DNA of 64,000 nucleotides, from the NCBI GenBank assembly GCA_028622995.1, contig JAJQJQ010000045.1, positions 1,736,001-1,800,000 of the forward strand, read 5' to 3'. Made by a program: the position numbers and the translations under genes. Positions 1 through 12,375 of this stretch are shown piece after piece (the first letter of the stretch is position 1; each line of letters begins with the position of its first letter). The stretch comes from Panagrolaimus kolymaensis. Its lineage: Eukaryota > Nematoda > Chromadorea > Rhabditida > Panagrolaimidae. The notes beneath the pieces are model-generated. The model had not been told where the DNA came from, searched no databases, and was given only the letters and a program-made list of their open reading frames with translations.

Positions 1-173
1 TTAATTTTAAAATAATGTTTATTTTTCAAAATTATATTAGGAATATGACTTTTTTTGTTTGTACTTATGCGCAAAAAAGTTAGATTGCTATTTATGTTAG
101 TTTTTTTTTCTTCCCAAATTATGGAAACTTGTCAAACTTTCTTTCGGTAATTTTTTTAAATATATTTTTTTAG

Positions 174-2099
174 CAACAACAAAATGTTTATAACCATTTA
201 CGAATAATTAATGCGGATGAATTTATTGAAGGAAAAATGATTAATCATGGTAATTTTTCAAGAGTTTATGAAGTAAAATTTTAAGTTTTTTATATGTAAA
301 TATTTTTAAAATTTTTAGGGAAAATTGGGAGAACAGAGTGTAGCTATGAAAGTTGCATTGAAAGAAGGAAGAAAAGTAAGCTTTTTTTATAAATAAATTA
401 GATGAAGAAAAAAAATTCAAGCCTTTTGAAACAATAATGAAGCCTACGAGATCTGCTTTAAAATATTGGTCAACTTTTTTATGTTTTTACATAGTTTTGA
501 ATTCCCGAAAGTCTTTTTATGCAAATAAAATTTTTATGTCTAAAATATGGAAATAGCCTTTTTTTGAATCTATCTGGAAATCGCTTTCTAGGGTTTTTTT
601 GTCACATTTCCAGAATTTAATTTCGTTTTGCAGCTTTAATTAAAAAACATTACAAGGTAAAAAAATCTTTTTGTTTATTTAAAATCATGTGATTTTATTC
701 ATCAAAAAATATTTCTTATCTATGTTTTCATTAAAAAAAAATAGTTCTATAAATGAAAACAGACCTTATACTTGGTTGATAAAAAACTAGTGTTTTAGCT
801 TCAGAATTTTATGGGTTGCTTTCAAAGTATTTATGCTAGAAAGTAGTCGAATGTTTTATCTTTTTCCAATCATACATATATTTTCGCTAAACTTTTTAAT
901 GCTAAATAAGTGTGCAAGTTCCATTTTATCACGTGAAATTCCTTTGGTTGACACATGCTTTCAGGGTCATATTTTCACATGAAAATCTGAGTATAGTTTT
1001 AAAAAATTAATCTTTGTTTCGTTTAATTGAATGTTAGTCTAACTCGTAAAGTTAGGAATAATATACACGTTTTGCTTCGCTCTTTTGAAAAAAAAAAGCT
1101 TCGTAAAAAAAAACATTTTTTTAGCAAAGACTTTTGCTACACGCTTTTAATTTTTATGAATTAACTATGTTTTTTTTCAGAATATTCGAAAAGAATTGCA
1201 AATATATGACAAAATTTTTCATCCATATATTTTACAAGCTATTGGAGTACATTTAGGTTTAGAAAATATCCTTTTTTTGCCATTACGAAAATTTAATCTT
1301 AAAGAATATCTCATTGATTATGGCGAAACTGAAAGGATTAGTCTACAAATACTTATGGTTTACTGTATTCAAATTGTGGATGCTATGAAATATTTACATA
1401 AAATGGATATTTTACATTGTGATTTAAAAATTGAAAATATTTTAATTAAAGATGATAATGCGAAAGATGTGGAAATTAGTGACTTTGGATGTGCTGTGGA
1501 TTTGAAGCACGATCATGATGCCCGCTATATTGTAAGACTATCAAACGACATTAATAGCCTTTAAGTTAATAAAATAGAAATTAAAAAATTCTTTTCTGGA
1601 AAAAATAATAGCTTCTTTTTTTTTTGCCTCACATTGCCGTCGATTTTTGGTTAGAATCAATTAAAACTGAAATCCAATATTTTAAAAAAATTAAACCGAA
1701 ATACGCAAATTAATTAATTAGAACCAAAAATTACATTCGAAAGCGCATTTCCTTCCAATCTTTAAATTTCATATTTTTCAGGGCACCATAACTCATATGT
1801 CATACGAGTTAATACGAACAACATTAAACCAGGAATTTCATCCAAGAGGCACCAAATCAAGTGATGTTTGGGCTTTTGGTATAACAGTTTGGCAAATATT
1901 TTCAAAAGCTGAAAAAATACCTAATGATTTTTTAAAATTAAAAGACATCGCAGAAAATTATGAAAAAGGAAAAAAATTACCCATGCCTAAACTTATGCCT
2001 GAACGGCTTTGGCGGTATGTGTTATGGGAATGCTTTGATCTTGAACCACAATGTCGACCATCCATGGAAGAATTATATAAAAAAATTACAAGTATGTAA
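174..2099 (+). CDS. Receptor-like protein kinase, 5' end not resolved
   Basis: Four exons keep one frame: 174-272, 319-375, 1181-1531 and 1782-2099 (stop TAA). They give 274 visible residues of a kinase domain. A degenerate glycine loop (HGNFSRVYE) comes first, then the ATP-binding lysine (VAMKVAL), the catalytic loop HCDLKIENIL and the metal-binding DFG. The usual HRD is HCD, so the arginine is missing but the catalytic aspartate stays. The activation segment reads THMSYE where APE is expected. It is a close paralogue of the gene at 5968-8271 and has the same intron positions. An upstream exon may lie at 121-146, before a GTAA donor, or beyond the window. By analogy it is probably the cytoplasmic part of a membrane receptor. 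Substrate unknown. DLKxxN suggests Ser/Thr or dual specificity. Confidence 0.75.
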
Positions 2100-2961
2100 A
2101 AATATATAACCAACTAAAATTTTTATTAAGTCAAATATTTTTCAGCGATTAGTCATTATTAAATTTTAATACTACATTTTTACTCGAAGAAGAAAGCGAC
2201 CAAGACGAGTGGTTTAGTTTTTAAAATCTTAAAAATTTTCACGCATATATATTTTTTCCTAAAAAATTTGTTTCCTGGATTTGTAAATATTCAATAATAA
2301 TAAAAATTATATTTATAATGAAGTTAAGGCATTTGAAAAAAAGACTCCCATTATGGAGCCTAAGATTATACTTTTCTTTTATTTTGTAAGAAAATATTTG
2401 ATAATTAAATAAGAGCCAACTGAACTTTTATTAATTTTGTATTTACGAGTGTTTTTTTGTGTTTTGATCTCTGGGATATTATTTTTTCAAACTTCATTCT
2501 CTAAATTAAACAAAAAAACTTTCAACAAGAAATCAAAAATGATTTTTTTTTGTTTTTATGCTCTGGGTTTCAAAAATTTTAAAATTTGTTTGTTTTAGAA
2601 TTTTTTGCACTCATTTCGAAAAGTAGAAATTACCTTAGACTTTATGGTAAAATATTATTTAAATTATACATATTGAGAAACTTGTAAAAAATCGATTTTA
2701 AAAAAAGAATAATGATATAAATTGCGAGGGACAAGATTTATTTAAAATTATTATACAAATATTTTTATTAATTCTACAAAGGTTGTTAAAGACACAACCT
2801 TATTACATAGAATTTCAAAACGAAATGAATTAATTGAAATTAAAATAAAAAAACAACAAAAAATAAGGAAGGTGAAGGATCACAATCGAGTAAGGGGAAC
2901 ATCATCTAAAAAATAATTTTTATAGCATACATTTTCAGCTATTATATTTATTACCTTTTTT
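2100..2961. other. Intergenic, no gene seen
   Basis: This AT-rich stretch lies between the kinase gene and the hAT-like element. Homopolymer runs and polyadenylation-like AATAAA/AATAATAA strings occur near 2293-2310. No convincing exon was found on either strand. Confidence 0.5.
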
Positions 2962-3348
2962 ATCAGGATTAGTGTTAAATTCCCGATCCGACCGACAAAA
3001 AAGTCGGGAAATTCAAAAAAAGTCGGGATAGAAATTGCTCTCGGTCGGAAAAGTCGGGAAAAAGTCGGGATAAAAATTTTTGTCGGTCGGGAATTCGGGG
3101 GATCGAAAAGTAGGGTATGGTGTTGGAATTTTTTTAATTAAATTAATTATAAGAATTTAAATATATAAAAATGAGCTATTAACTGTAAATAAAATGTAAA
3201 TAAAGGGTTTTTGGTTAAAATAAAGGCGAAAATGAATGATTTTTAAAATTAATATTAATTTTTTTTTATTTGTCGGGATAAAAAATGAGTCGGTCGGGAA
3301 GTCGGGAATTCCCGACTTTTCGGTCGGGAATTTAACACTAATCAGGAT
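2962..3348. mobile_element. hAT-type MITE, copy 1, with 8-bp target duplication
   Basis: The element is 371 bp (2970-3340) and is bounded by TAGTGTTAAATTCCCGA and its inverted complement TCGGGAATTTAACACTA. It is flanked by perfect 8-bp duplications, ATCAGGAT at 2962-2969 and 3341-3348. These fit the hAT target consensus nTnnnnAn. Both subterminal regions are packed with GTCGGGA/GTCGG motifs, as expected of transposase-binding repeats. There is no transposase, so it is non-autonomous. A second copy lies at 60674-61110 in the opposite orientation with a different 8-bp duplication. Confidence 0.9.
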
Positions 3349-4175
3349 CATTGGTATTTACTTTTGTATATCGGTCTGCAATTTTTTTGACACAAGAAAT
3401 TTTTAGAATTAAATTTAAAAATTGCGCAAGTAAAGGAGGGCCCAAATATAATATAACGATAACAAGTAAGGCCATTGTTAAATATGCGAGAATTATAATA
3501 AGATTATCAGGAACAACATCAAAAAATCCTTTAGATGGTGGAGGATAGTTGACGATGCACGAAGATTTTTCATTTTTGATTTGTTTTTGTGGAGAATAAG
3601 TGAAAGCATTAATATTAGGGGTAATTGCATCATTTTCTTCTTCATTTTCAATCAAATATGTTTCGTTACACCTGTTTAATCCATTCTTGGAAATATATTC
3701 TTCACAAAAAAGATGATTGGGTGGAGAAGATTTTTTTTGTTTACACAAAATTGTTGTTTTTCCGGCTAATAAAAATAATGCCATAAAAGGTACGGGACCA
3801 CAAAATTGTGTGGGGGTAGCCTGAAAACGAAAGGTTGGAATGGAATATATAAAACAAATGACATTTTCCTCCAAGAATTTTAATTTATGTACTTAAAACC
3901 TTCAGAAAAAGTTTTCTGTTTATTAAACTTACAGTTAGGTCAACCAAATTGTGTAAATACACGTCAGTTTTAATTCCCGATCCACAGTGTAAAGTATAAT
4001 GAATGGGATCTTGGGTTTGATTCAAATTACAAGAATGTTTAAATCCCTAAAACTTTATATATTCCAAAATATAAAATTAAATTAAATTACTTACTTGTTT
4101 GACAAATCCACTCGATGCGAAGTCAAAACCATACAATAATAATACCATAAATAATAAGCATGTACGTACTTCCAT
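3338..4175 (-). CDS. Cys-rich type I membrane protein, C-terminus altered by a MITE
   Basis: Three exons join in frame: 4175-4095, 4046-3933 and 3820-3338, giving 225 residues. The start methionine is followed by a hydrophobic signal peptide (residues 1-20). A Cys-containing luminal region runs to about residue 165. One strong transmembrane segment (LIIILAYLTMALLVIVILYL) follows, then a short basic tail. The stop TAG (3338-3340) is the last three bases of the neighbouring hAT-like element, so the last native codons are the target duplication. Without the insertion the frame would run eight codons further to a TGA. No domain family was recognised. Confidence 0.7.
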
Positions 4176-5967
4176 ATTGAGGGGGGAAACACGATACTAA
4201 AATTATTTTATCTCATAGTTAAAAGTTGACCAAATAAAAACATTTAAAACTGTCTTCAAGCAACGCAGCTATTTCACTATCACATAAGCCTCTCGCGAAC
4301 GTTTATTATCGCAAATGCAAAAAAAAAACTAACAAAAAATTTATAAATTAAAAAATCAATTTTGCCAGTAAGCGTCGAAGAAAAAAAAGAAGATGATGTT
4401 TACATATTTTTTTACTTCATCACGCCATATTAATTTACTGATAAAAACAATCAATGAAGCAAAGCAAAAGTTAAGTGAGTAGCAAAAAACGACTTCTTTT
4501 CTTTCGTGAATTGAGTATTATTTTTGGAAACAATATTTTTGAAAATGGTTATTTAAAAAAAAAGCAAATCTTTTTAATAATGTTTTTAAAAAATAATTGA
4601 AAACATAAAAAGAAATGCATATAATCAATTTTTAAAGTTAAAATAATTTATTTTGATAAAGTTTTTCCAAAATAAAATCCGTTTCGGTGAAAATGCTTTC
4701 ATGACTTATTTAGAAATCTGCCTTGTAATTCAAGCATTTCTGAATTAATTAATTTATTCTTTCTTCTTCTGTTTAAGAAACATTTTATTTAATTTATTTG
4801 TTCAGAAATAGCTGTGTAAAAATATTTATAAAATAAAATTTAAGAACGAGTTTCAACTTTTTTAACTATTTTTAAAGTTAAAAACAAAAAATGTGATCAC
4901 TTTTCCAAAAATATTTGCTATTATAATTTCAACATTATTTTATAAATATTTAGTTTAAATGCAGCGAGAACAAAGAATTTACTTTTAATTTTCATTTCCT
5001 TAAAATAGCTTAACGGAATGAAATCAACAAGATACGACTCTATTTTTTTTTGGTGATAAGGGTAGTATACATGTGCACAAACAAGTCTTTATGAGTTATT
5101 TTTTTTTTCCACGTGGCATTTAACTACTTAATTAAACGTAGCTTGACCAAGTATTAAACATCACATAAAACTATCTTTTTAGCCGCTTTATAGCTAATAA
5201 ACACTATTTTTTGTTAAAAATAACCTTCATATAACTGAAAGTATTTTTTTGCAAAAATATTAATCAAAAAATATTATTTCAAGAGAAAAAATAAACCTTT
5301 CTGAATTAAACAAACTGTGACGAACTAAATTAAAAATTCAAGGCAGTTTTATTTCATCTGATAGATTTATTTTAATAATTATTTATTGTAAATTATGGAA
5401 AAAATTCTTTGGTTTGAGCTTAATAAATATTACTGTATCATATTATATTTTACACATTTTTGCTTTTTTATTAAATTTCACTTTTTATTTTATTTTTGAC
5501 TTTTTTCAAGTTTTTCTGATTTAAAAAGTCCCTTATCAATGTATGTATAACGAAAAAATGAGTCATTTTTCAACATAGGACTTTATGCTGCGATTCATGA
5601 TGAAAACACTTTATTGAAAAGCATTATAGACAACGATGTTTAATGCATTTTTTTATGCATAAAAAATGTTAAGTTATAGCCTTATCAAAAGAGCACCTTC
5701 TTTATTTACACCAATGTTTTAAAGATTTTTTTCCCGTCTTATCACTTTTTTTGAAAAAAAAGGTGGAGCAACGACAAACATGTATACTTTTCATTGCACA
5801 TTTAAAAATTAATATAGCAATAACAGGAAAATGATATTCTACTGCCAACAAAATGCCTTATGGACACATAATTTTTATCATGAATTTTTTAATGGATATT
5901 TAAAGAAGATCCGCAATGTAAAAGTGCCGCTTTTTTCTTAGTAGGCTTCAGTTACGGAATTTTAGGT
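4176..5967. other. Divergent intergenic region
   Basis: About 1.8 kb separate two divergently transcribed membrane-protein genes. I see AT-rich sequence with many A and T runs and no supported exon, RNA gene or repeat with clear ends. It presumably contains both promoters, but no element can be singled out. Confidence 0.5.
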
Positions 5968-8271
5968 ATGCATATATTAAGGCACCACATTTTTGCTATT
6001 TCAAAATTTCGACTGCTTTTCTTAATATTTCTTATTGTTTCTGTGGATGAATGTTTTAGTTGTTTTATAAATGAAGGGATCTCAAGATGTCACAATAGTT
6101 GTGGAAGCTGTGCAAAAAATAGCAATTGTGATGATCCTAACGCATGCACAAGTTGTAAGGGAGGGGAATTTAAGATTGCTGAGCATGCGGAATCTAATAC
6201 CTTTCAATGTTCATCAAATTGTACAAGCGGTACAAAATTTGAAGAATCTAATTCGCCGAAAACCCAGGATAAAGAATATTTTCGATGTGTTATCCCTGAA
6301 GGCTCATATCGAGCAATAAAATTTAATAAAAATAATGAACATAATGGATTTAACTTATTTTCGGAAAAGTCCATAATTATTATTTCATGTTCTGCTATGG
6401 CTATAACGTTTATCGGTGTTTTTGGCTGTTTTGCATATCATTTATTAAAAAGAATCTACATCAAAACTTCCTCTTTCACTGATACAAATATTGAAAGGGG
6501 TCTTATTAACCCTTTAGAAAATCGAGCAGCTTTGAATCAAAAAGTATGTTTTTTCTTTTGACAATTAAATAAAATTTTTAATTAATGAATTATTTTTTAG
6601 CATCCAATTACCATTCCCAAAAGTTGTTACAGTGATTTAGAAATAATTCCAGCAGAAAACAAGCATTTAATAAAAGAAAAAGTTTGTTTGTATGCTTATT
6701 AAAAATAAATCATTAATTTATGTTATCCTTTAGGCAATTACAACCTCAAAAATTTACAGTAATTTAGAATTAATTGATGATGCAAGTGAATTTAAAAAAA
6801 ATGATTGGATTGGAGGTGGAAATTATTCAAGAGTTTATGAAGTATTTATAAAATTAGAATTTTTAAATAATCCATTGCATTTCTTAGGGAACCTTAAGAG
6901 ATGAACCAGTTGCAATTAAAGTTGCTTTGAAGGAAGGTAGAAAAGTGAGTGAGTCTTTTTCATTTTTATAAATGTTTTAAAGAAAAAAGAAGCATATGAA
7001 TGACAATTCATAAATCACAAGCTATAGCTCTCACGTCAAGAGGGTGTGTGTTAGCAGAGTCTATGTAATTGTTAGAAGAACATTCTCTGACGATAATCAA
7101 TTGAATGGTAGATTATCCACCTCCCATTTATGATGCAAGATAAAGTCGTTTAAGTAAAAATTTAATGATATTTTTAAAATTACTGGAACTTGAAATTTAA
7201 AAGAGTGATGGATGTCATAACATTTGTGATATAAAATGTCGATAAAGTTAGGACTTCCATCAATCTTTTAAATTTCAAGTTCCAGTAATTTTAAAAATAT
7301 CATTAAATTTTTACTTAAACGACTTTTATCTTGCATCAAAAATTAAATGTGGATAACCTATGATTAAATTCTTTATCGGTCTATAATATTGCTCTAATAA
7401 TGAACTCCTCTCACATCCGCGTGGTTTGAAGGTTATTGTTTGAAATTTATGAAGCTGTAACCAAAATCATTGCGTTTTTTTAAACTGTCTTTGTTTTTAA
7501 AAAATAACTTTTAAAACCTTTTCAACGTTTTTTACAATTTTGTTTTTTAGAGCATTCACAAGGAATTGCGAATTTATGACAAGCTTTCCCATCCTAACAT
7601 TCTCAAACCTTTGGGCATCCACTTAGCTTTGGATAATGTTCTTTTTATGCCGCTTAGAAAATATAATTTAGTTGATTATTTTGCTGATTATAGCGATGAC
7701 CTCGATGTTTCACATTTAACAAATTTTTCCATTGAAATTGCCGATGGCTTGAAATATTTGCATTCCAAAAATATTATTCATTGTGATTTGAAAATTGACA
7801 ACATTTTAATTCAAAATGAAAAGAACAGAACAATTGAAATTAGTGATTTTGGATGCGCCATTGACCTTGCAAATTATACTGGTTCTCAATTTAATGTATG
7901 TCCACTTTTTGTGAGCAAAGCTTTACTTAATTATGTTTTTTTAGGGAACTACAACTCACATGGCATATGAATTGTTAAAAACACATTTGGAACCAAATTA
8001 TAAAGGAAGAGCATCAGAAGCAAGCGATGTTTGGGCTTATGCAGTCACAGTTCGACAAATTTTCATGAAAAAGAGCGATATTCCAAAGGATTTTAGAAAT
8101 CCTAAAGATATCATTGAAAATTATGAAAATGGAAAAAAGCTTCCAAAGCCTGCTTTGATTTCTGAAAATTTTTGGCGACATGTTATTTTACAATGTTTTG
8201 ATTTGGATCCTTCAGCAAGGCCAACGATGGTAGAACTATATCAAGAATTTGCTAATTATAATCGCAAATGA
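5968..8271 (+). CDS. Transmembrane receptor-like kinase with Cys-rich ectodomain
   Basis: Six exons (5968-6543, 6601-6681, 6734-6841, 6888-6944, 7551-7895, 7945-8271), all in phase 0, give 497 residues. A signal peptide (about 1-28) is followed by a compact Cys-rich ectodomain with CxxC spacing (residues 29-107) and a transmembrane helix near 134-160. A juxtamembrane linker leads to the kinase domain: loop IGGGNYSRVYE (about 245-255), lysine 266 in VAIKVAL, HCDLKIDNIL with aspartate 353, and DFG at 373-375. HRD is HCD and APE is THMAYE, as in the paralogue at 174-2099. It is probably a worm-type receptor kinase at the plasma membrane. Ligand and substrate cannot be read. Intron 4 carries a foldback repeat. 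Confidence 0.85.
7090..7390. repeat. Foldback repeat inside a kinase intron
   Basis: Two long inverted arms of roughly 110-150 bp flank a short centre near 7230-7245. The core AAGTCGTTTAAGTAAAAATT is matched by its complement on the other side. Similarity weakens outward to paired TTATCCAC/GTGGATAA boxes. It lies wholly in the 606-bp intron 6945-7550. It is probably an old MITE; no clear target duplication was found. Confidence 0.75.
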
Positions 8272-8943
8272 ATCACAAATCAAGAAAATCTAAGTTGTTC
8301 AAAAAGAATGCATTAAAAGTCAGAAAATGAAAAGTAAACTAACTTGGAAAGTTTATATTTGCAAGATGAAGTTCCTTTACATTTTTAAAAAATCCTAATC
8401 TTGAGTACAAAGTATTCTATCTACAATGTTGGGCATATTTATCCGGAGTCAAACTCTTGGGACTTTTTTCACATCATTCCGCGCCGAGCCGCAGAAAGCA
8501 TTTAGTTTTTAAAGCTGCTAGAGAAGGAAAAAAAGCCAGTTCGATGCCTAATTTTTTTTTTCTATTACTTCTTTAAAAAAATAGATATATGCTTTCTGCG
8601 GATCGATGAGGAAGGAGGGAGTGGAAATCCGAAGAAATTGACTCAAGATGAAAGCCAACGTTTTAACTCTGTTTTTCCTATAATTTCATCTCAGATTTTT
8701 GTTATATATTTAATCTAATGTAAGATAAATTCTGTTTATTAAAGACTTTGCAAAACATTTTTTATAGATTTTTAATTTAAAATATGAAAATTCAATCAAA
8801 GTTTTTAATTTAGAAAACAAATGAGTTTCAGAATTATTCAAATGTTCCGAAACAATTATAAACAGAAGAGTTAACAATCACATAAGGGAAACCAGTTTTT
8901 TGTTGCAAAGAATAACCTTAATTCTTTTTCGTTTTTTTAAATT
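8272..8943. other. Intergenic with a small inverted repeat
   Basis: No gene seen. A 13-bp perfect inverted repeat (CCGCAGAAAGCAT at 8489-8501, its complement at 8589-8601) brackets about 87 bp of AT-rich DNA. It could be a small MITE remnant. The GC content of its left flank is unusual for this region. Confidence 0.4.
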
Positions 8944-9081
8944 TGTTATTCAAATAAACAAAATGTTGGAAGTAAAACTTTTAATGGTAATGGATATCAT
9001 GTAACTGTGCCATCAATCCCTGTAAGTGATGGACAAGAAAAAATAATGCATTTTCCTGAAACCCAAAAATTAACTCAGTAA
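8944..9081 (+). pseudogene. Duplicated 3' fragment of a membrane-protein gene
   Basis: The 46 codons up to the TAA match almost exactly the last codons of the gene ending at 14998 (CYSNKQNVGSK... QKLTQ). No upstream exon, signal or transmembrane part precedes it here, so it looks like a truncated duplicate. It marks the left edge of a segmental duplication. Confidence 0.75.
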
Positions 9082-9214
9082 TCAATTAAATTCTATAAAA
9101 ACAAACGAAGTATTTTTCTTTTCTTAATAATACAAAAAAATAATGGTATTGATATTTAATTTTATAAATATAAATTAAAAAACATTTTTTAAATTGCAAA
9201 TTGATTTAATAAAT

Positions 9215-10225
9215 TTAAAGAGCTTTTTTACAAATTATTTGGAGTACATGATTGGAACAATCATCATTATTATAGCAATCATTTTCATCTATATATGCGA
9301 TTGACACATAACTTTCCCCAGTTTTATTCGTCGGACTACCATTACACCATGGAGCAAAGTTTAAGAAATCAGCGGGTGATCCATTTGTTGTTTGCCAATT
9401 TCGTCCACTATTAACGGTAAAAATTCCAGTAAAAACGCTATTTAACTCAAGATAAACATAATCTCAAAAAATTATGGTAAAGTTAAATTTTAATAAAAAC
9501 TAATTTCGCACTTACTTTCAATTAAACGAAACTCTTCGAAACTATGAACAGCAGGCAAATGAGCTCCTAAATTTTCACAATAATTTTCAGCCATTGTCCA
9601 GTTTAAATTAAAAAATGATGTGTTAAATGGTTTTCCATAACATGAATGAGTAGGCTGAAAATAAATCCAACCATCAGTGCAATTGTAAAAAGTTGGAAAT
9701 GTTGGATCAAATTTTTCAGAAATTCCACAAACAAATGGCTTTGGTTGAAAACAATCTTGGGCAGACCACAATCCATCAGTCAGTGAAAGTGTCGCACAAT
9801 TGGCTCCGGTAATGTTTTGTGGTTCACATTTTTTCCAATCATAAAAATCAAAAACAGTTTCATCAGTCCAAGTCCAATTTCCTCCTAGTGACATTAACGT
9901 ATTTAATCCAATCCAAAAATCAGTTTCAGTGCTATCATGAAATAGCTTGTTGGCCTCCTCTAAAACTTTTGATTTTTATAGAATCGTAAGAAAAAAAATT
10001 CTCACGAGCCAACAAAGCATTCGCAAACCCATCATGAATTGAAGTCAAATGACCTCCCGTTTGTTTACAACTTAATTCAGCATCAGCAAATCCTGTGGAA
10101 TTATTAAAGAATAAATAACATTCAGAATTCCATGAAATTGTATTGCTTGGACATATTCCAAATATAAAAGTTAGCAGCGAATTAACTAAAATAAAAATAA
10201 AAATGAAAAAAGTAAAATTTAACAT
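9215..10225 (-). CDS. Secreted protein with two C-type lectin domains
   Basis: Exons 10225-10006, 9959-9516 and 9462-9215 join in frame to 303 residues. A signal peptide (1-24) precedes the first CLECT domain, which begins CPSNTISWNSECYLFF and contains WIGL, a W-x-W strand and paired cysteines ending in PFVCG. The second domain begins around CTDGWIYFQPTHSCYG and ends near LQIICKKAL. The first intron is only 47 nt; without it the frame appears broken. The last acceptor (TTTTTTGAG) is non-consensus. Nematode proteins of this type act outside the cell as sugar- or microbe-binding lectins; the ligand is not deducible. The gene sits inside one copy of a segmental duplication and is absent from the other. 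Confidence 0.85.
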
Positions 10226-10337
10226 TTTTCTTTTTGATTAAAAAAATCAATGTAATACACATTTTTGCTTCCTCTAGTTATTTTATCAGTAAGAATGCTA
10301 TTTGTTTTTAAAACACATAAAATATAGAAAACAAAAC

Positions 10338-12025
10338 TTTTTTTATATCAATAAAATACAACCAAAGCTATGCTTCTTGTCGTCTTGAACTCTTAAATTT
10401 TTACACGTATCGAAATAATAGAAGAAGAAAGAAAGAAACTTTTTTTCTTTTTTTAAGATGTTTGCGTTTTGAACATGGTTGAATTGGATGTATTGTAAAA
10501 TGATCAATGAAATTGGCGAAAATGGGCTATATTCAAATTTATAATTATTTCAAGCGCAAATAAATTTCAGTATAAAAGCAGAAATTATCCCAGTATTTTT
10601 CAATAACAATTTTTTTTAAATTTTTGTCTTTGAATTGATTAGTTTTTGTAAAAATTAAAGGAAAACAAAGAAGAATGAAATATTCAAAATAAATATAAAA
10701 GCAAAAAATTGTTAAAACTGTGAGAAGGAAAAATCAATGGAATGGTTTTTTGAAATAACTATTTTTCTTTTTGTTTTTCAGTGACGCATTTTTTTTTGAT
10801 TAAAAAAATAAATAATAAAAAAATAAACATTTTGCTCCAGAGCTTTGTTTTTTTTCTTTTGTCGATATCATATGCTTATTTATGGGGGTCGAGGAAGAAA
10901 AAACATTATTAAATTTAAATTAATTTTCTTGATTAAGTTTATTTATTAAATTTTCTTTAAACTTTTTTTTCCAATGATATAAAGATTTTCTTATCAATAA
11001 ATTTAGTAATTATTTATAAAACTTAAGAAAAAAGTTAATAAAATATTCAAAAAAAGAAAGAATAAAACTAATTAATTGGACGAAACGCAAAGTTGTAAAA
11101 TTTTTAGATTTAAAAAATGTGTTTTTTTCTTTTTTTGCCAGAAATAAAAGAAGCAAAGCAAAAATCGAACGCTAAACGCGATAAAAAGTCAACAACAACA
11201 CCTTTGCTCTTTTTTTGTTTTTGTTTTTTTCATTTTTCTACTTTCAAAAGGCTTTTTTTGTCTAAGGTTTTGGTTTGAATATTTTAGTTAGACTTTTTTG
11301 TTTGTTTTTTTTAAATAAAAATGATTTTCTTTTTTAATGACTCTTTAAAAAAGTGTGGGAAGAAAAAAAGCTTGTAGGATACTGGAACGTTATTGATGAT
11401 ATTAGCTGGAGTGTTTATTTTGATAATCCTGGTGAATCATATGCACAACTAATGACTGCGGAAATTTTTGAAAGGAAAAGCATAATTACACAAAAAAAAT
11501 AAAAGTAAATTTCTTAAAAGCAGCTAAAAAAATTCATAAACTCATTCCAAAATTCTAGAGCTTTTCGGTATTCTTTCAAACAAATATCGCCTTTAACAAT
11601 AAAATTATCATCAAAATGTTTAAAATTGATGGGCATATTTAGAATTTTTTAAATGTTGAAACCCATACCAAACTTTTTTAGGTACTATAAAAAATGATTA
11701 ATTTTTGATTTGTAAATTTTTTTTTACATTTTAATGGTAAAAGAAAAATAGAAAAACTATACTCTCGTGTAAAAAACTTTTTCATTGAAGCAAAAAATGG
11801 TGAAAAGTTATTATTTATGTTTTTAAACCTGTTTTTCTACTTTAACTAATAAATAACCTTGATTAGTTTTTTCTTTGTGCAGGAGGAGGCAAGGATCATA
11901 CACAATTGAAAGTTAAAAGATGGTGAACTGAAGAAGTAAGAGAAAATAAATTGTTTTTGTATATCGATCATTAGTTCATTTTTATTTATTTTTCTTAAAA
12001 AAATTTTTTTTGTTATCTATCCGTT
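10338..12025. repeat. Segmental duplication, copy 1
   Basis: Non-coding sequence from about AAATACAACCAAAGCTATGC to about 12025 is repeated, with small indels, at about 15066-16626. Shared landmarks include TTTTTGTCTAAGGTTTTGGT and AAAGTTAAAAGATGGTGAAC. Copy 1 carries about 175 bp (11515-11690) missing from copy 2. Together with 8944-9081 it forms one duplicated block, interrupted here by the lectin gene. Confidence 0.8.
11359..11502 (+). pseudogene. Open terminal coding remnant in the duplicated block
   Basis: A 47-codon open stretch (starting EEKKLVGYWNVIDDISW, ending TQKK and a TAA) has protein-like composition. The same stretch in copy 2 (about 16131-16230) carries premature stops, and a shorter trace lies near 14515. 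It looks like the last exon of a lost gene. No family recognised. Confidence 0.35.
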
Positions 12026-12375
12026 GATTATATTATTCAGTCTATTTACTTTTTGTTGTTTTCTAAAACTATAGTTTTTTTTTATTCAAACGGAGAGGAT
12101 CAAATTCTATATGGACGCAAGAAAGCATCTGCAAGATTTTTTTTAGCTTTCTTTGCTTTTCTGACTTTTTTCGTTTTCGAATTTATTATTTGTTTGCCTG
12201 TTTTTTTTTGCAAAGAGCCCAAACCGACTATATTTTTTTTACCCAAAATACAATATCTTTTTTTGGTGCAAAATTTATTATAAACAACTATTTATAAAAG
12301 TTTGTTCTACCTTTCAGTTCAATTCATTCATTGCAAAATTTAGCTCTCTTCTTAACTTTGTGGCAAATATTAAAT

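Noticed and set aside
3157..3351. 64-codon minus-strand frame
   Set aside because: It lies almost entirely inside hAT MITE copy 1.
9935..10006. Apparent frameshift in the C-type lectin gene
   Set aside because: A 46-nt GTGAG...TTTTAG intron between 10006 and 9959 restores the frame, so the gene is intact.
12053..12283. 76-codon plus-strand frame upstream of the BTB gene
   Set aside because: It has Phe-rich translation of poly-T DNA and no domain.
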